Part shown: piece after piece, positions 32,860 through 42,320 of the stretch
How positions within the stretch are numbered: the first letter of the stretch is position 1
How the letters are laid out: every line of letters starts with the position of its first letter
Assembly: GCA_964538625.1 (NCBI GenBank)
Contig: CAZIGH010000008.1
Coordinates: 59,978-123,977 of the forward strand
Source of the DNA: JAEUHM01 sp964538625
GTDB taxonomy: Bacteria > Verrucomicrobiota > Verrucomicrobiia > Verrucomicrobiales > Verrucomicrobiaceae
Direction: 5' to 3'
DNA: 64,000 nucleotides
Notes under the pieces: model-generated
Databases searched by the model: none
Seen by the model: the letters and a program-made list of their open reading frames with translations, nothing else
What the model was told of the DNA's origin: nothing
Translations under genes and position numbers: made by a program

Positions 32860-34713
32860 TCACTCCACGGTCACGCTCTTCGCGAGGTTACGTGGTTTGT
32901 CCACATCACAACCGCGGGCCAGAGCCACATAGTAGCTCAGAAGCTGCAGCGGCACTACGGTCAGCAACGGCGAAAGGATGGACTTGCAGCGCGGAATGTA
33001 GATCACGTCATCCGTAATGCGCTCCAGCTCGTGGCAGCCCTCCGTGGTCACGGCGATGACCGGCCCCTTGCGCGCCCGCACCTCCTCAATGTTGCTCACA
33101 TTCTTGTCAAATACCGCATCGTCCGGCGCGATGAATACACTCGGCAGGTCCGGCTTCACCAGTGCGATGATGCCATGCTTGAGTTCAGCACTCGGATGGC
33201 CTGAGGCGTAGATGTAGCTGATTTCCTTCATCTTCAGCGCGCCCTCCATGGCCACCGGGAAGTTGATCTGCCGCCCCATGAAAAGCATCCCTTCAGCGTG
33301 CGCATACTTCTGCGCAATCTCCTTGATCAGCGGCGCCTGCTTGAGAATGGCCTCAATCTTCTCCGGTATGGCTTCCAGCTCATCGATCATCTCCAGCCCG
33401 TCTGTGCTGGACAAATGGTGCATGCGCCCAAACAGAAGGCTTAGCAGCGTCATGATAGCCACTTGTGAAGTGAAGGTCTTCGTGGCCGCCACGCCAATCT
33501 CCGGGCCGGCATGAATGTAAACCCCACCGTCACTCTCCCGCGCAATGGTACTCGCCACGTTATTGACGATACCCAGACAGCGCAGCCCCTTGCGTTTGGC
33601 TTCACGCAGAGCTGCCAGAGTGTCGATCGTCTCACCGCTCTGGCTGACCACGAACTGGAGCGTGCTCTTCGTCGTCGGTACGTTCCGGTAGCGAAACTCA
33701 CTGGCAAACTCAATCTCCGTGGGAATGCGCGCCAGTGCCTCTATGAGATACTCACCCACCATCGCTGCATGATACGCCGTCCCGCAGCCGCTGAAGATGA
33801 TGCGGTCGATCTGCCTCAGCTCCATGGGAGACATGTTCAGTCCCCCTAAAATGGCAGTGGCTTCATCCCGATTCAGGCGACCACGCAGGGCATTGCGAAT
33901 GGACTGCGGCTGCTCATAGATTTCCTTGAGCATGAAATGCTCAAATGCGCCCTTTTCGGAATCCTCCTCAGTGAAGTCCACCCGACTCACCTGCACGTTG
34001 GCCGTCCGTGTGGTATCCAGTGAACTCACCTCGTAGCTGTTGCGCGTGAGCGTCACCAGATCGTAGTCATTGAGGTAAATCACGTCCCTGGTGTGCGCCA
34101 CGATAGCCGCCACATCGCTGGCCAAAAACTGTTCATCCTTGCCCAACCCCACCACCAGCGGGCTGCCCAGTCGAGCCCCAACGATCACTCCCGGCACGTC
34201 AGCGTGCATCACCGCCACGCCAAAGGTGCCCTTTACCCGAGCCAGCGCCTTCTGAACAGCGGTCACCAGACGCTGCCTCGGATCGCTCACCTCCGACTCG
34301 TCGTAAATCATGCCCGCGAGATGCGCCAGCACCTCCGTGTCTGTCTCTGACTGGAAAACATGCCCCGCTGCCTTGAGCGAATCCTTCAGCGACTGATAGT
34401 TCTCTATGACCCCGTTATGCACCAGCGAGAGCTTGCCAGACTGGTCCAGATGCGGGTGCGCGTTCTCGTCCGTAGGCGCACCGTGCGTGGCCCAACGGGT
34501 GTGACTTATCCCCATCTCCCCCTGCGGATTGGCCTCACTCACCGCCTTGCGCAGGTTCTCAATCCGGCCCGCCTTGCGGAACACATTGATTTTGCCTTCA
34601 GCCAGCAGCGCGAGGCCAGCCGAATCGTATCCGCGATACTCCAGACGCCGCAACCCATCCAAAAGAAGAGGACTTGCCTGGCGCTTACCTATGTAGCCTA
34701 CGATGCCGCACAT
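32860..34713 (-). CDS. glmS: Glutamine-fructose-6-phosphate aminotransferase
   Basis: 617 residues, the usual length. The mature N-terminus MCGIVGYIG gives the catalytic Cys2 nucleophile of the glutaminase domain (about 1-240, with RLEYRGYDSAG and THGAPTDENAHPH). Two SIS sugar-isomerase domains follow, with FSGCGTAYHAAM and SQSGETIDTLAALREAK, and the family-typical C-terminal end PRNLAKSVTVE. Known role: makes glucosamine-6-phosphate from fructose-6-phosphate and glutamine, the first committed step to UDP-GlcNAc for peptidoglycan and LPS. No glmS ribozyme was recognised in the 138-bp leader region. Leader is C/A-rich (CCCAACCCCCAAACC). Confidence 0.96.
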   Translation of the reverse strand: MCGIVGYIGKRQASPLLLDGLRRLEYRGYDSAGLALLAEGKINVFRKAGRIENLRKAVSEANPQGEMGISHTRWATHGAPTDENAHPHLDQSGKLSLVHNGVIENYQSLKDSLKAAGHVFQSETDTEVLAHLAGMIYDESEVSDPRQRLVTAVQKALARVKGTFGVAVMHADVPGVIVGARLGSPLVVGLGKDEQFLASDVAAIVAHTRDVIYLNDYDLVTLTRNSYEVSSLDTTRTANVQVSRVDFTEEDSEKGAFEHFMLKEIYEQPQSIRNALRGRLNRDEATAILGGLNMSPMELRQIDRIIFSGCGTAYHAAMVGEYLIEALARIPTEIEFASEFRYRNVPTTKSTLQFVVSQSGETIDTLAALREAKRKGLRCLGIVNNVASTIARESDGGVYIHAGPEIGVAATKTFTSQVAIMTLLSLLFGRMHHLSSTDGLEMIDELEAIPEKIEAILKQAPLIKEIAQKYAHAEGMLFMGRQINFPVAMEGALKMKEISYIYASGHPSAELKHGIIALVKPDLPSVFIAPDDAVFDKNVSNIEEVRARKGPVIAVTTEGCHELERITDDVIYIPRCKSILSPLLTVVPLQLLSYYVALARGCDVDKPRNLAKSVTVE

Positions 34714-34851
34714 TAGAAAAAAGAGAGGTTTGGGGGTTGGGCGATACCATAACCTCCATAAGACGCGTCCGCTACTGCGGATTTCCTTTTCGAAGCACCA
34801 CCGGCCCTCTTATTCCGTCGTCGGCTAGTCATTCCGTCCGCGTCTCCACCT

Positions 34852-36150
34852 TTAGGCAAAGAGCTGCGTCAAGGGCCTGCCTTTGTCCGCGATGGTGAAT
34901 GGGCGCTTCGTGGGACTGTAGATCACCGTATCAAGCGGCAGCCCCAGAGCATAGGCGATCGTGGCATTGAGGTCAGGGACGCTCACCGGAGACTCGGTCA
35001 CTTCGATCCCCTTGTCCGTCTTACCATGCACGTAGCCACCCTTGACTCCTCCACCCCAAAGAACGGAAGTGAATGCCTTCGGGTAGTGGTCACGACCACC
35101 GTTCTGGTTGATGTCTGGCGTGCGCCCGAACTCAGAGGTCAGCACCACCAGCGTGTCTTCCAGCAGGCCACGCCGCTCGAGATCTGCGATCAACGTGGAA
35201 AGCGCCTGGTCCAGTACGGCAGCCTTCTCGGGCAGGCGAGAGTAGATGTCCTGGTGCATGTCCCAACCGCCGAGCCCCACCTCCACGTGGCGAATGCCAT
35301 GCTCGATGAGACGACGGGCCAACAGACAGCCCTGACCAAAGTTATCCGCGCCATAAGCCGCCCTTGTCTCTGCGGATTCCTGCTCTAGGTCAAAGGCCAC
35401 CAAGTCCTCGCTCTTCATTACCCGCACTGCCTGGTTGTACACCTCAGAGTAAGCCCTTACCGTAGCGTGCTGATACGTCTGGCGGAAGGCCCCATCCAGC
35501 CGCGCAGAAAGCCGCAGCCGGTAATCCAGATCCGCCTCGGTCAGCGAGGCGAGGCGGTGACTGTTCGCCAGGCCAGCCGTCGGGTCATTGATGACTAGCG
35601 GCTGGAAGTCCGCCTCAAAAAAGCCAGCTCCCGGGTGTCGGCTGTCCGCAGAGATCACGATGCTGCCGGGCAGCGCATCATTCCCCTTCCCCTGGAACTT
35701 CTGCAACCACGCTCCCATCGTTGGATGCCGCGTGGCACCGCGCGGCGTGTAGCTGGTATGCATGAAGTAGTTCCCCTGGGCGTGAGCGCCCTGCGTAGAG
35801 GTCATCGAGTTAATCACCGAGGCGTGGTGCATGGTCTTGGCCACGTTTGGCAGCAGCCCCCCCACCTGAATTCCGTCCGCGCTCGATCCTATGGGCGTGG
35901 TCTCCCCCATGGTGGGTGCACCTGGACTCACGCCAAACGTGTCCAAGTGCGTCATGCCTCCGCTCATGTAGAGGTAGATCACGTTGCGCGCCGTGGCCAC
36001 CTGCCTTGCCTTGGAGGCATCCTCAAAGGCCACCGCGTGCAACCGGCTGCCAGCACTGCCCAGCACGGAGACCCCCAGGCAGGTTTTGGCTACATTGAAC
36101 GCGAAGTCTCTGCGGCTCAGAGGATCGGCTTGAAAAAGGAGCTGTTTCAT
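34852..36150 (-). CDS. DUF1501 protein with Tat-type signal
   Basis: 432 residues. The N-terminus has a twin-arginine-like SRRDF at residues 12-16 before a hydrophobic stretch, suggesting Tat export. Family marks of DUF1501 (sulfatase/alkaline-phosphatase-like fold) include YLYMSGGMTHLDTFGVSPG, GMWDMHQ-like GGWDMHQDIYSRL and TSEFGRTPDINQNGGRDHYP. The family is massively expanded in Planctomycetota/Verrucomicrobiota and almost always lies beside DUF1549/DUF1553 genes, as here (27 bp downstream of one). Its biochemical role is not established. A GAGGA about ten bases before the start is one of the few Shine-Dalgarno-like sites in the window. Confidence 0.88.
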   Translation of the reverse strand: MKQLLFQADPLSRRDFAFNVAKTCLGVSVLGSAGSRLHAVAFEDASKARQVATARNVIYLYMSGGMTHLDTFGVSPGAPTMGETTPIGSSADGIQVGGLLPNVAKTMHHASVINSMTSTQGAHAQGNYFMHTSYTPRGATRHPTMGAWLQKFQGKGNDALPGSIVISADSRHPGAGFFEADFQPLVINDPTAGLANSHRLASLTEADLDYRLRLSARLDGAFRQTYQHATVRAYSEVYNQAVRVMKSEDLVAFDLEQESAETRAAYGADNFGQGCLLARRLIEHGIRHVEVGLGGWDMHQDIYSRLPEKAAVLDQALSTLIADLERRGLLEDTLVVLTSEFGRTPDINQNGGRDHYPKAFTSVLWGGGVKGGYVHGKTDKGIEVTESPVSVPDLNATIAYALGLPLDTVIYSPTKRPFTIADKGRPLTQLFA

Positions 36151-36177
36151 AGATGGGTCCTCGGAGGGTGGTCTCGA

Positions 36178-38361
36178 TTACTGAATGAACAAGAACTGGC
36201 TGCTGGTGAGCAGCGCATGGATGACGTCTTCCACGGCGCGGTCACCGCGCTCACGAATCACCTCACTGAGGATGTCTTTCTCTGCCTTCGTGGGGGCACG
36301 ACTGAAGAAAGCCCTGTAAACCTTCTCCACCTGTGCCGCTGGGCCGGACGCCTCAGCCACCTGCTCCTGGAGCAGTGAACCAGGACTGGTCAGTATCTCA
36401 ACAGCAGGACCATTCAGCAAGGCGAGTGCCTGCGGCACCGACGCATCCCGATTGCCATTCTCTATCTCTTCCCGATCTGACTGACCAAAGGTGCGCAAAA
36501 ACGTTCCGGGCTTGGCTGGTGAGGGCTGCTCTGACGCCCGAATCCTAGGATTCAAGCCATTGAGTTCACGTGCGGCGTTCATTTTCTGCATGGCCTGCCT
36601 CCTCTCCTGCCGAGACATCTCCATGAGCTTCTCCTTCATCTCTTCGGTCAGCATCGCGGCCATGCCCTTCTTGCCCGGCTTGTCATTGTAACCCTGCCTC
36701 AGGTCAGCGGCCCGCTCCTCTCCCATGATCTCCACCAGGATGTCACGCTGCCGCTCCCGGCGCAGTGCGGCGGCCTCACGAGCCAGGTCCTTGGCAGCCT
36801 CAGCATCTTTCTCATCTCCGGACTCTGCCAGAGCCTTTCGTTTAGCCTCCAGCGCTGCCAAGTTGGCCTCATTCGTAGCGTTCGCCTTCTTCGCTATCTC
36901 CACCAAGCCCTCCACGCCCTTGTCCTTCATGGTGTTCATCAGGAACTTCAGATCATCCAGATAGCGGGCCAGCCTCACGTTCTCCTCGTCCACGGTAGAG
37001 TCCGTGTTTCCGCTGATGAGCGTGGCCATGGTGTCCCAAATCTGCTCGGCACTCATGCGGCGTAGCAAGGGGCCGGTAAAGTGATAGGTCTCCCCGGGCA
37101 GCACCTCAGAACGGCTCGCCTCGCGTTGGTAAGCCTCCGTGTTGTAGAGCACCCGCAAAAAGCTTTTCAGCGAATAGCGTTTCTCTATCATCAACTGGGT
37201 CAGGTAATCCATCAGTTCAGGGATGCTTGCCACCGTGCTGTCCATCATCTCATCCACAGGCTCGATGAGTCCCATGCCAAAGGCCCGTTTCCACATGCGG
37301 TTGGCCACCACGGTCGTGAAACGCGGATTCTCAGGCGAGGTCATCCACCGCGCAAAGGCCTCCAGCCGCGTCTCGCTCCCCACCGGTATGGCATCGTGGC
37401 CGAACATCGTGCGAGCAGGCAGCACCTCACCCGGCTTGGCGTCATTGTAAGCATAATCGTGGGGCAACTTGGGCATACGCCCCTCGTTGTAAGAAACATT
37501 GGTGTAGCGCAGCGGCTTCATGATGTCCTGCATGGCCTCGCGCACCTGCTTTGCGTCATCCCGGCTGATGCTCGTCTCCTTCATCGCAGCTTGGCGCGCT
37601 TCCGCCACCTTGCGCTTGTATTGCTTCATCAGCCGCGCCTTCTCCGCGTCTGACTTCCCCGTCAGGTCAGGGCGCGGCAGACTGTCCTTGATGTCTGACC
37701 GCTTGCCCACTGCCGCGAAGTTGTAGGCCTTCGTATCCATACCATACGTGTAGGCCGCCATCTGGTAGTAGTCCCGCTGCGTCCACTTGTCGAAGGGGTG
37801 GTTGTGGCACTGGGCACACACAATCTGCGTCCCCAGGAAGACCTGCACCGTGTACGCCAAGTGATCCAGCTGGTTCTCGTCCCGCATGTAGAACCCTATG
37901 GCCCCGCTGTCCCACACGCCGCCCTCCGTCGTCAGGAGCTCCCTCACCATCTGGTCAAAGGGCGTGTTCGCCTTCACCTTTCCCTTCAGCCACTCTTCGT
38001 AAGCCTGCGCCGTTACCCTGCCCTTCACATTGTCCGTGAGCCGCAACACATCCGCCCAGTAGTTGAACATGTGACTCGTAAACCCGTCCCCCGCCAGAAG
38101 CTGGTCAATAAGCTTCGTACGCTTCAGCGGATCGCGCGAGTTCAAGAACGCCTCCGCCTCCTCCACCGTCGGCACACGACCTGCAATGTCCAGATACAAC
38201 CGCCTCACCAGCGTCTCCTCACTGGCCGGTGCATTCGGCTTCGCACCCTGCTTTTCCCAGTAACGGGAAAGCAGTTCGTCTATCTTCGTGCTCTCGGGGA
38301 GCACAGCGGCAGGGGAGAAAGTAGCCCACACAGTGAGGGCTAGGACAAGCACATGTTTCAT
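36178..38361 (-). CDS. DUF1549/DUF1553 (PSD1-type) exported protein
   Basis: 727 residues from the ATG complementary to 38359-38361, preceded in frame by codons lacking homology. A signal peptide (about 1-20) leads into DUF1549 (about 30-240) with IVCAQCHNHPFDKW, a CxxCH haem-type motif, and YYQMAAYTYGM. DUF1553 follows in the second half (NRMWKRAFGMGLIEPVDEM and ALALLNGP). Between them is a charged, coiled-coil-like segment (about 470-590, rich in Glu/Lys/Ala/Arg). The C-terminus resembles the LTSSQFLF ending of the family. Usually fused to a PSCyt1 cytochrome domain, which is absent here. Role unknown; paired with the DUF1501 gene. Confidence 0.88.
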   Translation of the reverse strand: MKHVLVLALTVWATFSPAAVLPESTKIDELLSRYWEKQGAKPNAPASEETLVRRLYLDIAGRVPTVEEAEAFLNSRDPLKRTKLIDQLLAGDGFTSHMFNYWADVLRLTDNVKGRVTAQAYEEWLKGKVKANTPFDQMVRELLTTEGGVWDSGAIGFYMRDENQLDHLAYTVQVFLGTQIVCAQCHNHPFDKWTQRDYYQMAAYTYGMDTKAYNFAAVGKRSDIKDSLPRPDLTGKSDAEKARLMKQYKRKVAEARQAAMKETSISRDDAKQVREAMQDIMKPLRYTNVSYNEGRMPKLPHDYAYNDAKPGEVLPARTMFGHDAIPVGSETRLEAFARWMTSPENPRFTTVVANRMWKRAFGMGLIEPVDEMMDSTVASIPELMDYLTQLMIEKRYSLKSFLRVLYNTEAYQREASRSEVLPGETYHFTGPLLRRMSAEQIWDTMATLISGNTDSTVDEENVRLARYLDDLKFLMNTMKDKGVEGLVEIAKKANATNEANLAALEAKRKALAESGDEKDAEAAKDLAREAAALRRERQRDILVEIMGEERAADLRQGYNDKPGKKGMAAMLTEEMKEKLMEMSRQERRQAMQKMNAARELNGLNPRIRASEQPSPAKPGTFLRTFGQSDREEIENGNRDASVPQALALLNGPAVEILTSPGSLLQEQVAEASGPAAQVEKVYRAFFSRAPTKAEKDILSEVIRERGDRAVEDVIHALLTSSQFLFIQ

Positions 38362-38568
38362 GGCGGAAGAGAGGGTTGAGTCAGCGGGCCGGCCAAGCCG
38401 AACCCCTTCTGTGGCGCTGAAACGCACTGCCTTCTCCAATGTTGCGAAAAAATCTTTCAGCCTTCTGAAGCCGACGCGACCTCCCATTTGCAAAAATCCG
38501 CCAGTTGCCTTTACTCCCCGCCTCAGACCCACCTTCGTGACCTACCCATCCAACGCTACAACACGCCC

Positions 38569-39588
38569 GTGAAAATCGCACTCGACGTCATGGGCGGCGA
38601 CCACGCCCCTCACAACAACATCGGCGGCGTCAAGCTCGCCCTCGAAACCCTGCCGCAGATCGAGACCCTCTACCTCGTCGGCACGCCAGACATCGTGCAG
38701 AGCGAACTCGAGAAACAAGGCGTCTCCTCGCCCAAGCTTGAAATCGTCGCCTCACAAAGCGTCATCAACATGGAGGACCCCTCCACAGACGCCATCCGCA
38801 AAAAGCGAGACTCCTCCATCTCCGTAGCCATGGAACTCGTCAAGAGCCACCAGGCCCAGGCCGTCGTTTCCCCCGGCCATACCGGAGCTTCCGTGGCCGC
38901 AGGCACCTTCATCCTCGGACGCCTCGAAGGCGTGGAGCGCCCAGGCATAGCCAGCCCCTTCCCCAACGACCACGGCACCTGCCTCCTGATCGACGCCGGA
39001 GCCAACACAGCCCCCAAGGCCAGCCACCTCCTCCAGTATGCCATCATGGGTAGCGTGTACAGCCGCTACATCTTCGGAAAGCAAAACCCCATCGTCGGCC
39101 TCATGTCCGTGGGTGAAGAGGAAGGCAAGGGAAACGACCTCACCCGCGAAGCCTACGACCTGCTCAAGACAGCCCCTGTCAACTTCCGAGGAAACATCGA
39201 AGGCACCCACCTCTTCAACACCGCCATCGACGTCGCCGTGTGTGACGGCTTCACCGGCAACATCATCCTCAAGACCGCCGAAGCCACCGCCAAAGCCATG
39301 CGCTCCTGGATTGAGAAAGAGATCCGCGCCGGCATAGGCACCTCCATCGGCGGCCTCCTGGCCAAGCCCGCCTTCAAGCGCGTCAAAGCTCGCTCCTCCT
39401 ACGAGACCTACGGCGGCAGCCCCCTGCTCGGCGTTAAAGGAGTCGTCATCATCGGCCACGGCTCCAGCCCCCCGCTCGCAGTCATGAACGCCATCCGCGT
39501 CGCCAGCGAAGCCGTCCACCACCAGGTCAACCCCCACATCGAAGCCGCCATAGCCACCTGCGCCACCTTCAGCGGCCAGCCCGCATGA
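38569..39588 (+). CDS. plsX: Phosphate acyltransferase PlsX
   Basis: 339 residues from a GTG at 38569 (reading VKIALDVMGGDHAPH, the standard PlsX N-terminus); in-frame codons upstream to 38488 lack homology. Further family segments: AVVSPGHTGASVAAG, GRLEGVERPGIASPFP, VGLMSVGEEEGKGN, VCDGFTGNIILKTAE and the end GHGSS(P). Known role: converts acyl-ACP to acyl-phosphate for PlsY, the first step of phospholipid synthesis, peripheral to the membrane. Followed by fabH, the usual gene order. Divergent from the DUF1549 gene across about 207 bp. Confidence 0.95.
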   Translation: MKIALDVMGGDHAPHNNIGGVKLALETLPQIETLYLVGTPDIVQSELEKQGVSSPKLEIVASQSVINMEDPSTDAIRKKRDSSISVAMELVKSHQAQAVVSPGHTGASVAAGTFILGRLEGVERPGIASPFPNDHGTCLLIDAGANTAPKASHLLQYAIMGSVYSRYIFGKQNPIVGLMSVGEEEGKGNDLTREAYDLLKTAPVNFRGNIEGTHLFNTAIDVAVCDGFTGNIILKTAEATAKAMRSWIEKEIRAGIGTSIGGLLAKPAFKRVKARSSYETYGGSPLLGVKGVVIIGHGSSPPLAVMNAIRVASEAVHHQVNPHIEAAIATCATFSGQPA

Positions 39589-39637
39589 TCCCCTACCCAC
39601 CCTTAACCCGCGTGGCCCGCACCGTTCGTCAGACGAG

Positions 39638-39661
39638 TTCATCCGCGTCCATTTGTGCTTA
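39638..39661. repeat. Possible remnant of a dispersed extragenic repeat
   Basis: TTCATCCGCGTCCATTTGTG in the plsX-fabH gap resembles a class of repeats frequent in Planctomycetota/Verrucomicrobiota intergenic DNA (reverse form AACCACAAATGGACGCGGAT). A weaker relative lies at 1464-1489. It overlaps an alternative fabH GTG start, which favours the downstream ATG. Confidence 0.35.
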
Positions 39662-39681
39662 ACTCATCACCTCCAGCACCC

Positions 39682-40683
39682 ATGTCCCTTTCCCACTGCA
39701 ACGCATCCATCATTGCCACCGGCAGCTACATGCCGGAGAAAATCCTCACCAACGACGACCTATCCAAGCTCGTGGACACCTCAGACGAGTGGATCACCAC
39801 ACGCACCGGCATCAAAGAGCGTCGCATCGCCGCAGCAGACCAAGCCACCTCAGACCTAGCCGCAGAGGCCGCAGGCCGCGCACTCGCCCAGGCCGGACTC
39901 ACCGCCAACGACTTGGACCTCATCATCGTGGCCACCGTCACGCCAGACATGTTCTTCCCCTCCACCGCCTGCGTCGTGCAGAAAAAAATCGGGGCCGCCA
40001 ATGCCGTCTGTTTTGACATCTCCGCCGCCTGCTCCGGCTTCCTCTACGCCCTACAAGTCGCCCGCCAGTTCCTCAACAATGGCGCACGCAGCACCGCCCT
40101 CGTCATCGGCGCAGAAAAGCTCTCCTCCCTAGTCAACTGGAGTGATCGCAACACCTGCGTCCTCTTCGGAGACGGAGCCGGAGCCGCCATCCTCCGCAGC
40201 GACAACGCAGACAGCGCACCCGGACGCCTCCTCGGCAGCGTCATGGGATCCGATGGCAATCTTACCGACCTCCTCAAAGTCCCCGGAGGCGGCAGCGCAT
40301 GCCCCATCACGCCGGAAAATGCTGCCAGCCGACCCAACACCATCCACATGGAGGGGCGGGAGACCTTCAAGCACGCCGTCACCCGCATGTGCCAGGCCGC
40401 AGAGCAGGCTCTGACCCAGTCTGGCCTCACTGCTGCCGACATCTCACTTGTCATACCCCACCAAGCAAATGCACGCATCATCACCGCCATTGCCGACCGC
40501 CTAGGCCTCGGAGAGGATAAGGTTTTCATGAACCTCCAGCACTACGGGAATACCTCCGCCGCTACCATCCCCGTGGCTCTGGATGAAGCCAACCGCGCCG
40601 GGCGACTCAAAAAGGGTGATGTCATCCTTCTCGTAGCTTTTGGCGGCGGCTTCACCTGGGCCTCCACCGTTCTCGTGTGGTGA
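39682..40683 (+). CDS. fabH: 3-oxoacyl-ACP synthase III
   Basis: 333 residues from the ATG at 39682; a GTG at 39655 is in frame but lies in repeat-like DNA. Triad: Cys in ISAACSGFLYAL near 113, His in IPHQANARI near 257 and Asn in HYGNTSAATIP near 287. The N-terminus DEWITTRTGIKERRIA is family-typical. Known role: condenses acetyl-CoA (or a branched starter) with malonyl-ACP to start fatty acid synthesis. Second gene of the plsX-fabH operon, 93 bp after plsX. The FabD/FabG/AcpP genes that often follow are not here. Confidence 0.95.
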   Translation: MSLSHCNASIIATGSYMPEKILTNDDLSKLVDTSDEWITTRTGIKERRIAAADQATSDLAAEAAGRALAQAGLTANDLDLIIVATVTPDMFFPSTACVVQKKIGAANAVCFDISAACSGFLYALQVARQFLNNGARSTALVIGAEKLSSLVNWSDRNTCVLFGDGAGAAILRSDNADSAPGRLLGSVMGSDGNLTDLLKVPGGGSACPITPENAASRPNTIHMEGRETFKHAVTRMCQAAEQALTQSGLTAADISLVIPHQANARIITAIADRLGLGEDKVFMNLQHYGNTSAATIPVALDEANRAGRLKKGDVILLVAFGGGFTWASTVLVW

Positions 40684-40752
40684 CCCCCCTTCCCTCATCA
40701 GAACAACGCTCCACCGCAACCCTGCATCAAGATGTAGGCTGAAGCAGGAACG

Positions 40753-40789
40753 GTCTTGCGCATCAAGTGCCCACTGAGCAGCGCAAGAC
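40753..40789. other. Long inverted repeat between fabH and the enolase-superfamily gene
   Basis: GTCTTGCGC and GCGCAAGAC are perfect 9-bp arms separated by 19 nt that can form a small inner AGTG/CACT stem. No poly-T follows. Could be a transcript-end or attenuator hairpin, or an operator. Confidence 0.45.
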
Positions 40790-40924
40790 ACTCCACTCCG
40801 CACACGCATTCATCGTGGCGATCAGCCCCGTAAATGAACCCCATCACCGGTATCATTTACTTTTGAGGAAACAAGTCCCCACTTCCCGTTGGACGCCGTC
40901 GCCTCCCACGCTATCTCCCACCCC

Positions 40925-42277
40925 ATGCCCAAGCCCACCGACATCCGAGTCTGCGAAGCGGAAACCATCTTCATCCCCGTCACCCTGCGCGTACCGCTCA
41001 AGTTCGGCCCAGAAACGGTGCGTGAAGTCGTCTGTCTCCGGGTGAAAGTCACCGTGGAAGACCGCTCCGGCAACCGCGCCGCTGGCTGGGGGGAGACCCC
41101 ACTGAGCGTTTCCTGGGTTTGGCCCGGCTCGCTCAGCGTGGCAGAGCGCACCCAGCGCATGACCGCTTTCTCCGGAGACCTCGCCCACATGCTCGTCTCC
41201 TCCTCGCTGGAAGGGCACCCCATGGAAATAGGGCATGACTTCCAGCACAGCCACCTCCTCCCCGCACTGGACAAAGCAAATGCCGCCGCTGCCGGAGAGC
41301 CCATGCCCTACCTCGGAGCACTCGTCGCCTTCAGTGCCTTCGACATCGCCATTCATGATGCCTTTGGCGTACTCCACGGCGTGGACACCTACAGCACCTA
41401 CACCAGCCACTGGATGAACCGGGATCTCGCCGCCTATCTCCAGGGAGACGCCAGCTTTTCAAACCGCTACCCCTCTGACTTCCTCGTTCACCATGCTCCC
41501 AAAACGCTGCCCGTCTGGCATCTCGTCGGCGGCGTGGACGCACTACAAGCGCAAGACCTCAACGGCTCAGAACCCCACGACGGCTATCCTGTCCTGCTGG
41601 AAGACTGGATCGAACGAGACGGACTCAAATGCCTCAAAATCAAGCTGCGCGGCACTGACGCAGACTGGGACTACCAGCGCATGGTTCGCGTAGGACGCAT
41701 AGGCCTGGCCAAAGGCGTCCGCTGGCTCAGTGCCGACTTCAACTGCACAGTCAAGGAGCCCGCCTACGTCAACGACATCCTCGACAAACTGCTGCGCGAC
41801 GAGCCCGACATCTTTGCCCGCACCCTCTACGTGGAGCAGCCGTTCCCCTACGACCTGGAGGCCAATCAGATCGATGTCCGCAGCGTCGCCGCACGCAAGC
41901 CTCTCTTCCTGGACGAAAGCGCCCATGACTGGGAATACGTGCGCCTAGGTCGTAGCCTGGGGTGGAGCGGCGTGGCGCTGAAGACCTGCAAAACCCAAAC
42001 CGGTGCCCTGCTCAGTCTCTGCTGGGCAAAGGCACACGGCATGCCTCTCATGGTGCAAGACCTCACCAACCCCATGCTCGCCATGGTGCCACACGTCCGC
42101 CTCGCCGCCCATGCAGGCACCATTCAGGGAGTCGAATGCAACGGCATGCAGTTCTACCCCGAAGCCTCCAAAAAAGAAGAAGCCATTCACCCAGGCCTCT
42201 ACCAGCGCCGAAGCGGCATCGTGGACCTTAGCACCCTCAGCGGTCCGGGATTCGGCTATGCCATGAACATGGGATAA
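40925..42277 (+). CDS. Enolase-superfamily (mandelate racemase/muconate lactonizing-like) enzyme
   Basis: 450 residues from the ATG at 40925 (a TTG 36 bp upstream is also open). An N-terminal capping domain is followed by a barrel with the expected metal and catalytic residues: KxK in CLKIKLRG near 230, then SADFN (Asp), LYVEQPF (Glu), FLDESAHDW (Asp/Glu) and ALKTCKTQTG (second Lys). This matches the MR/MLE layout of two-lysine members, suggesting epimerase/racemase or syn-elimination chemistry on a carboxylate. The chain is longer than the typical 360-400, with extra segments around residues 95-130 and 150-200. Substrate cannot be predicted. Spaced 241 bp from fabH. Confidence 0.78.
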   Translation: MPKPTDIRVCEAETIFIPVTLRVPLKFGPETVREVVCLRVKVTVEDRSGNRAAGWGETPLSVSWVWPGSLSVAERTQRMTAFSGDLAHMLVSSSLEGHPMEIGHDFQHSHLLPALDKANAAAAGEPMPYLGALVAFSAFDIAIHDAFGVLHGVDTYSTYTSHWMNRDLAAYLQGDASFSNRYPSDFLVHHAPKTLPVWHLVGGVDALQAQDLNGSEPHDGYPVLLEDWIERDGLKCLKIKLRGTDADWDYQRMVRVGRIGLAKGVRWLSADFNCTVKEPAYVNDILDKLLRDEPDIFARTLYVEQPFPYDLEANQIDVRSVAARKPLFLDESAHDWEYVRLGRSLGWSGVALKTCKTQTGALLSLCWAKAHGMPLMVQDLTNPMLAMVPHVRLAAHAGTIQGVECNGMQFYPEASKKEEAIHPGLYQRRSGIVDLSTLSGPGFGYAMNMG

Positions 42278-42320
42278 CGAGGAGGGAGAGGAGAATCCCC
42301 CTCATCCTGAGACTACGTGC

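Noticed and set aside
34714..34851. glmS ribozyme/riboswitch in the glmS leader
   Set aside because: The 138-bp leader lacks the conserved ribozyme core pattern; only a 5-bp hairpin (TCCGC/GCGGA) is visible.
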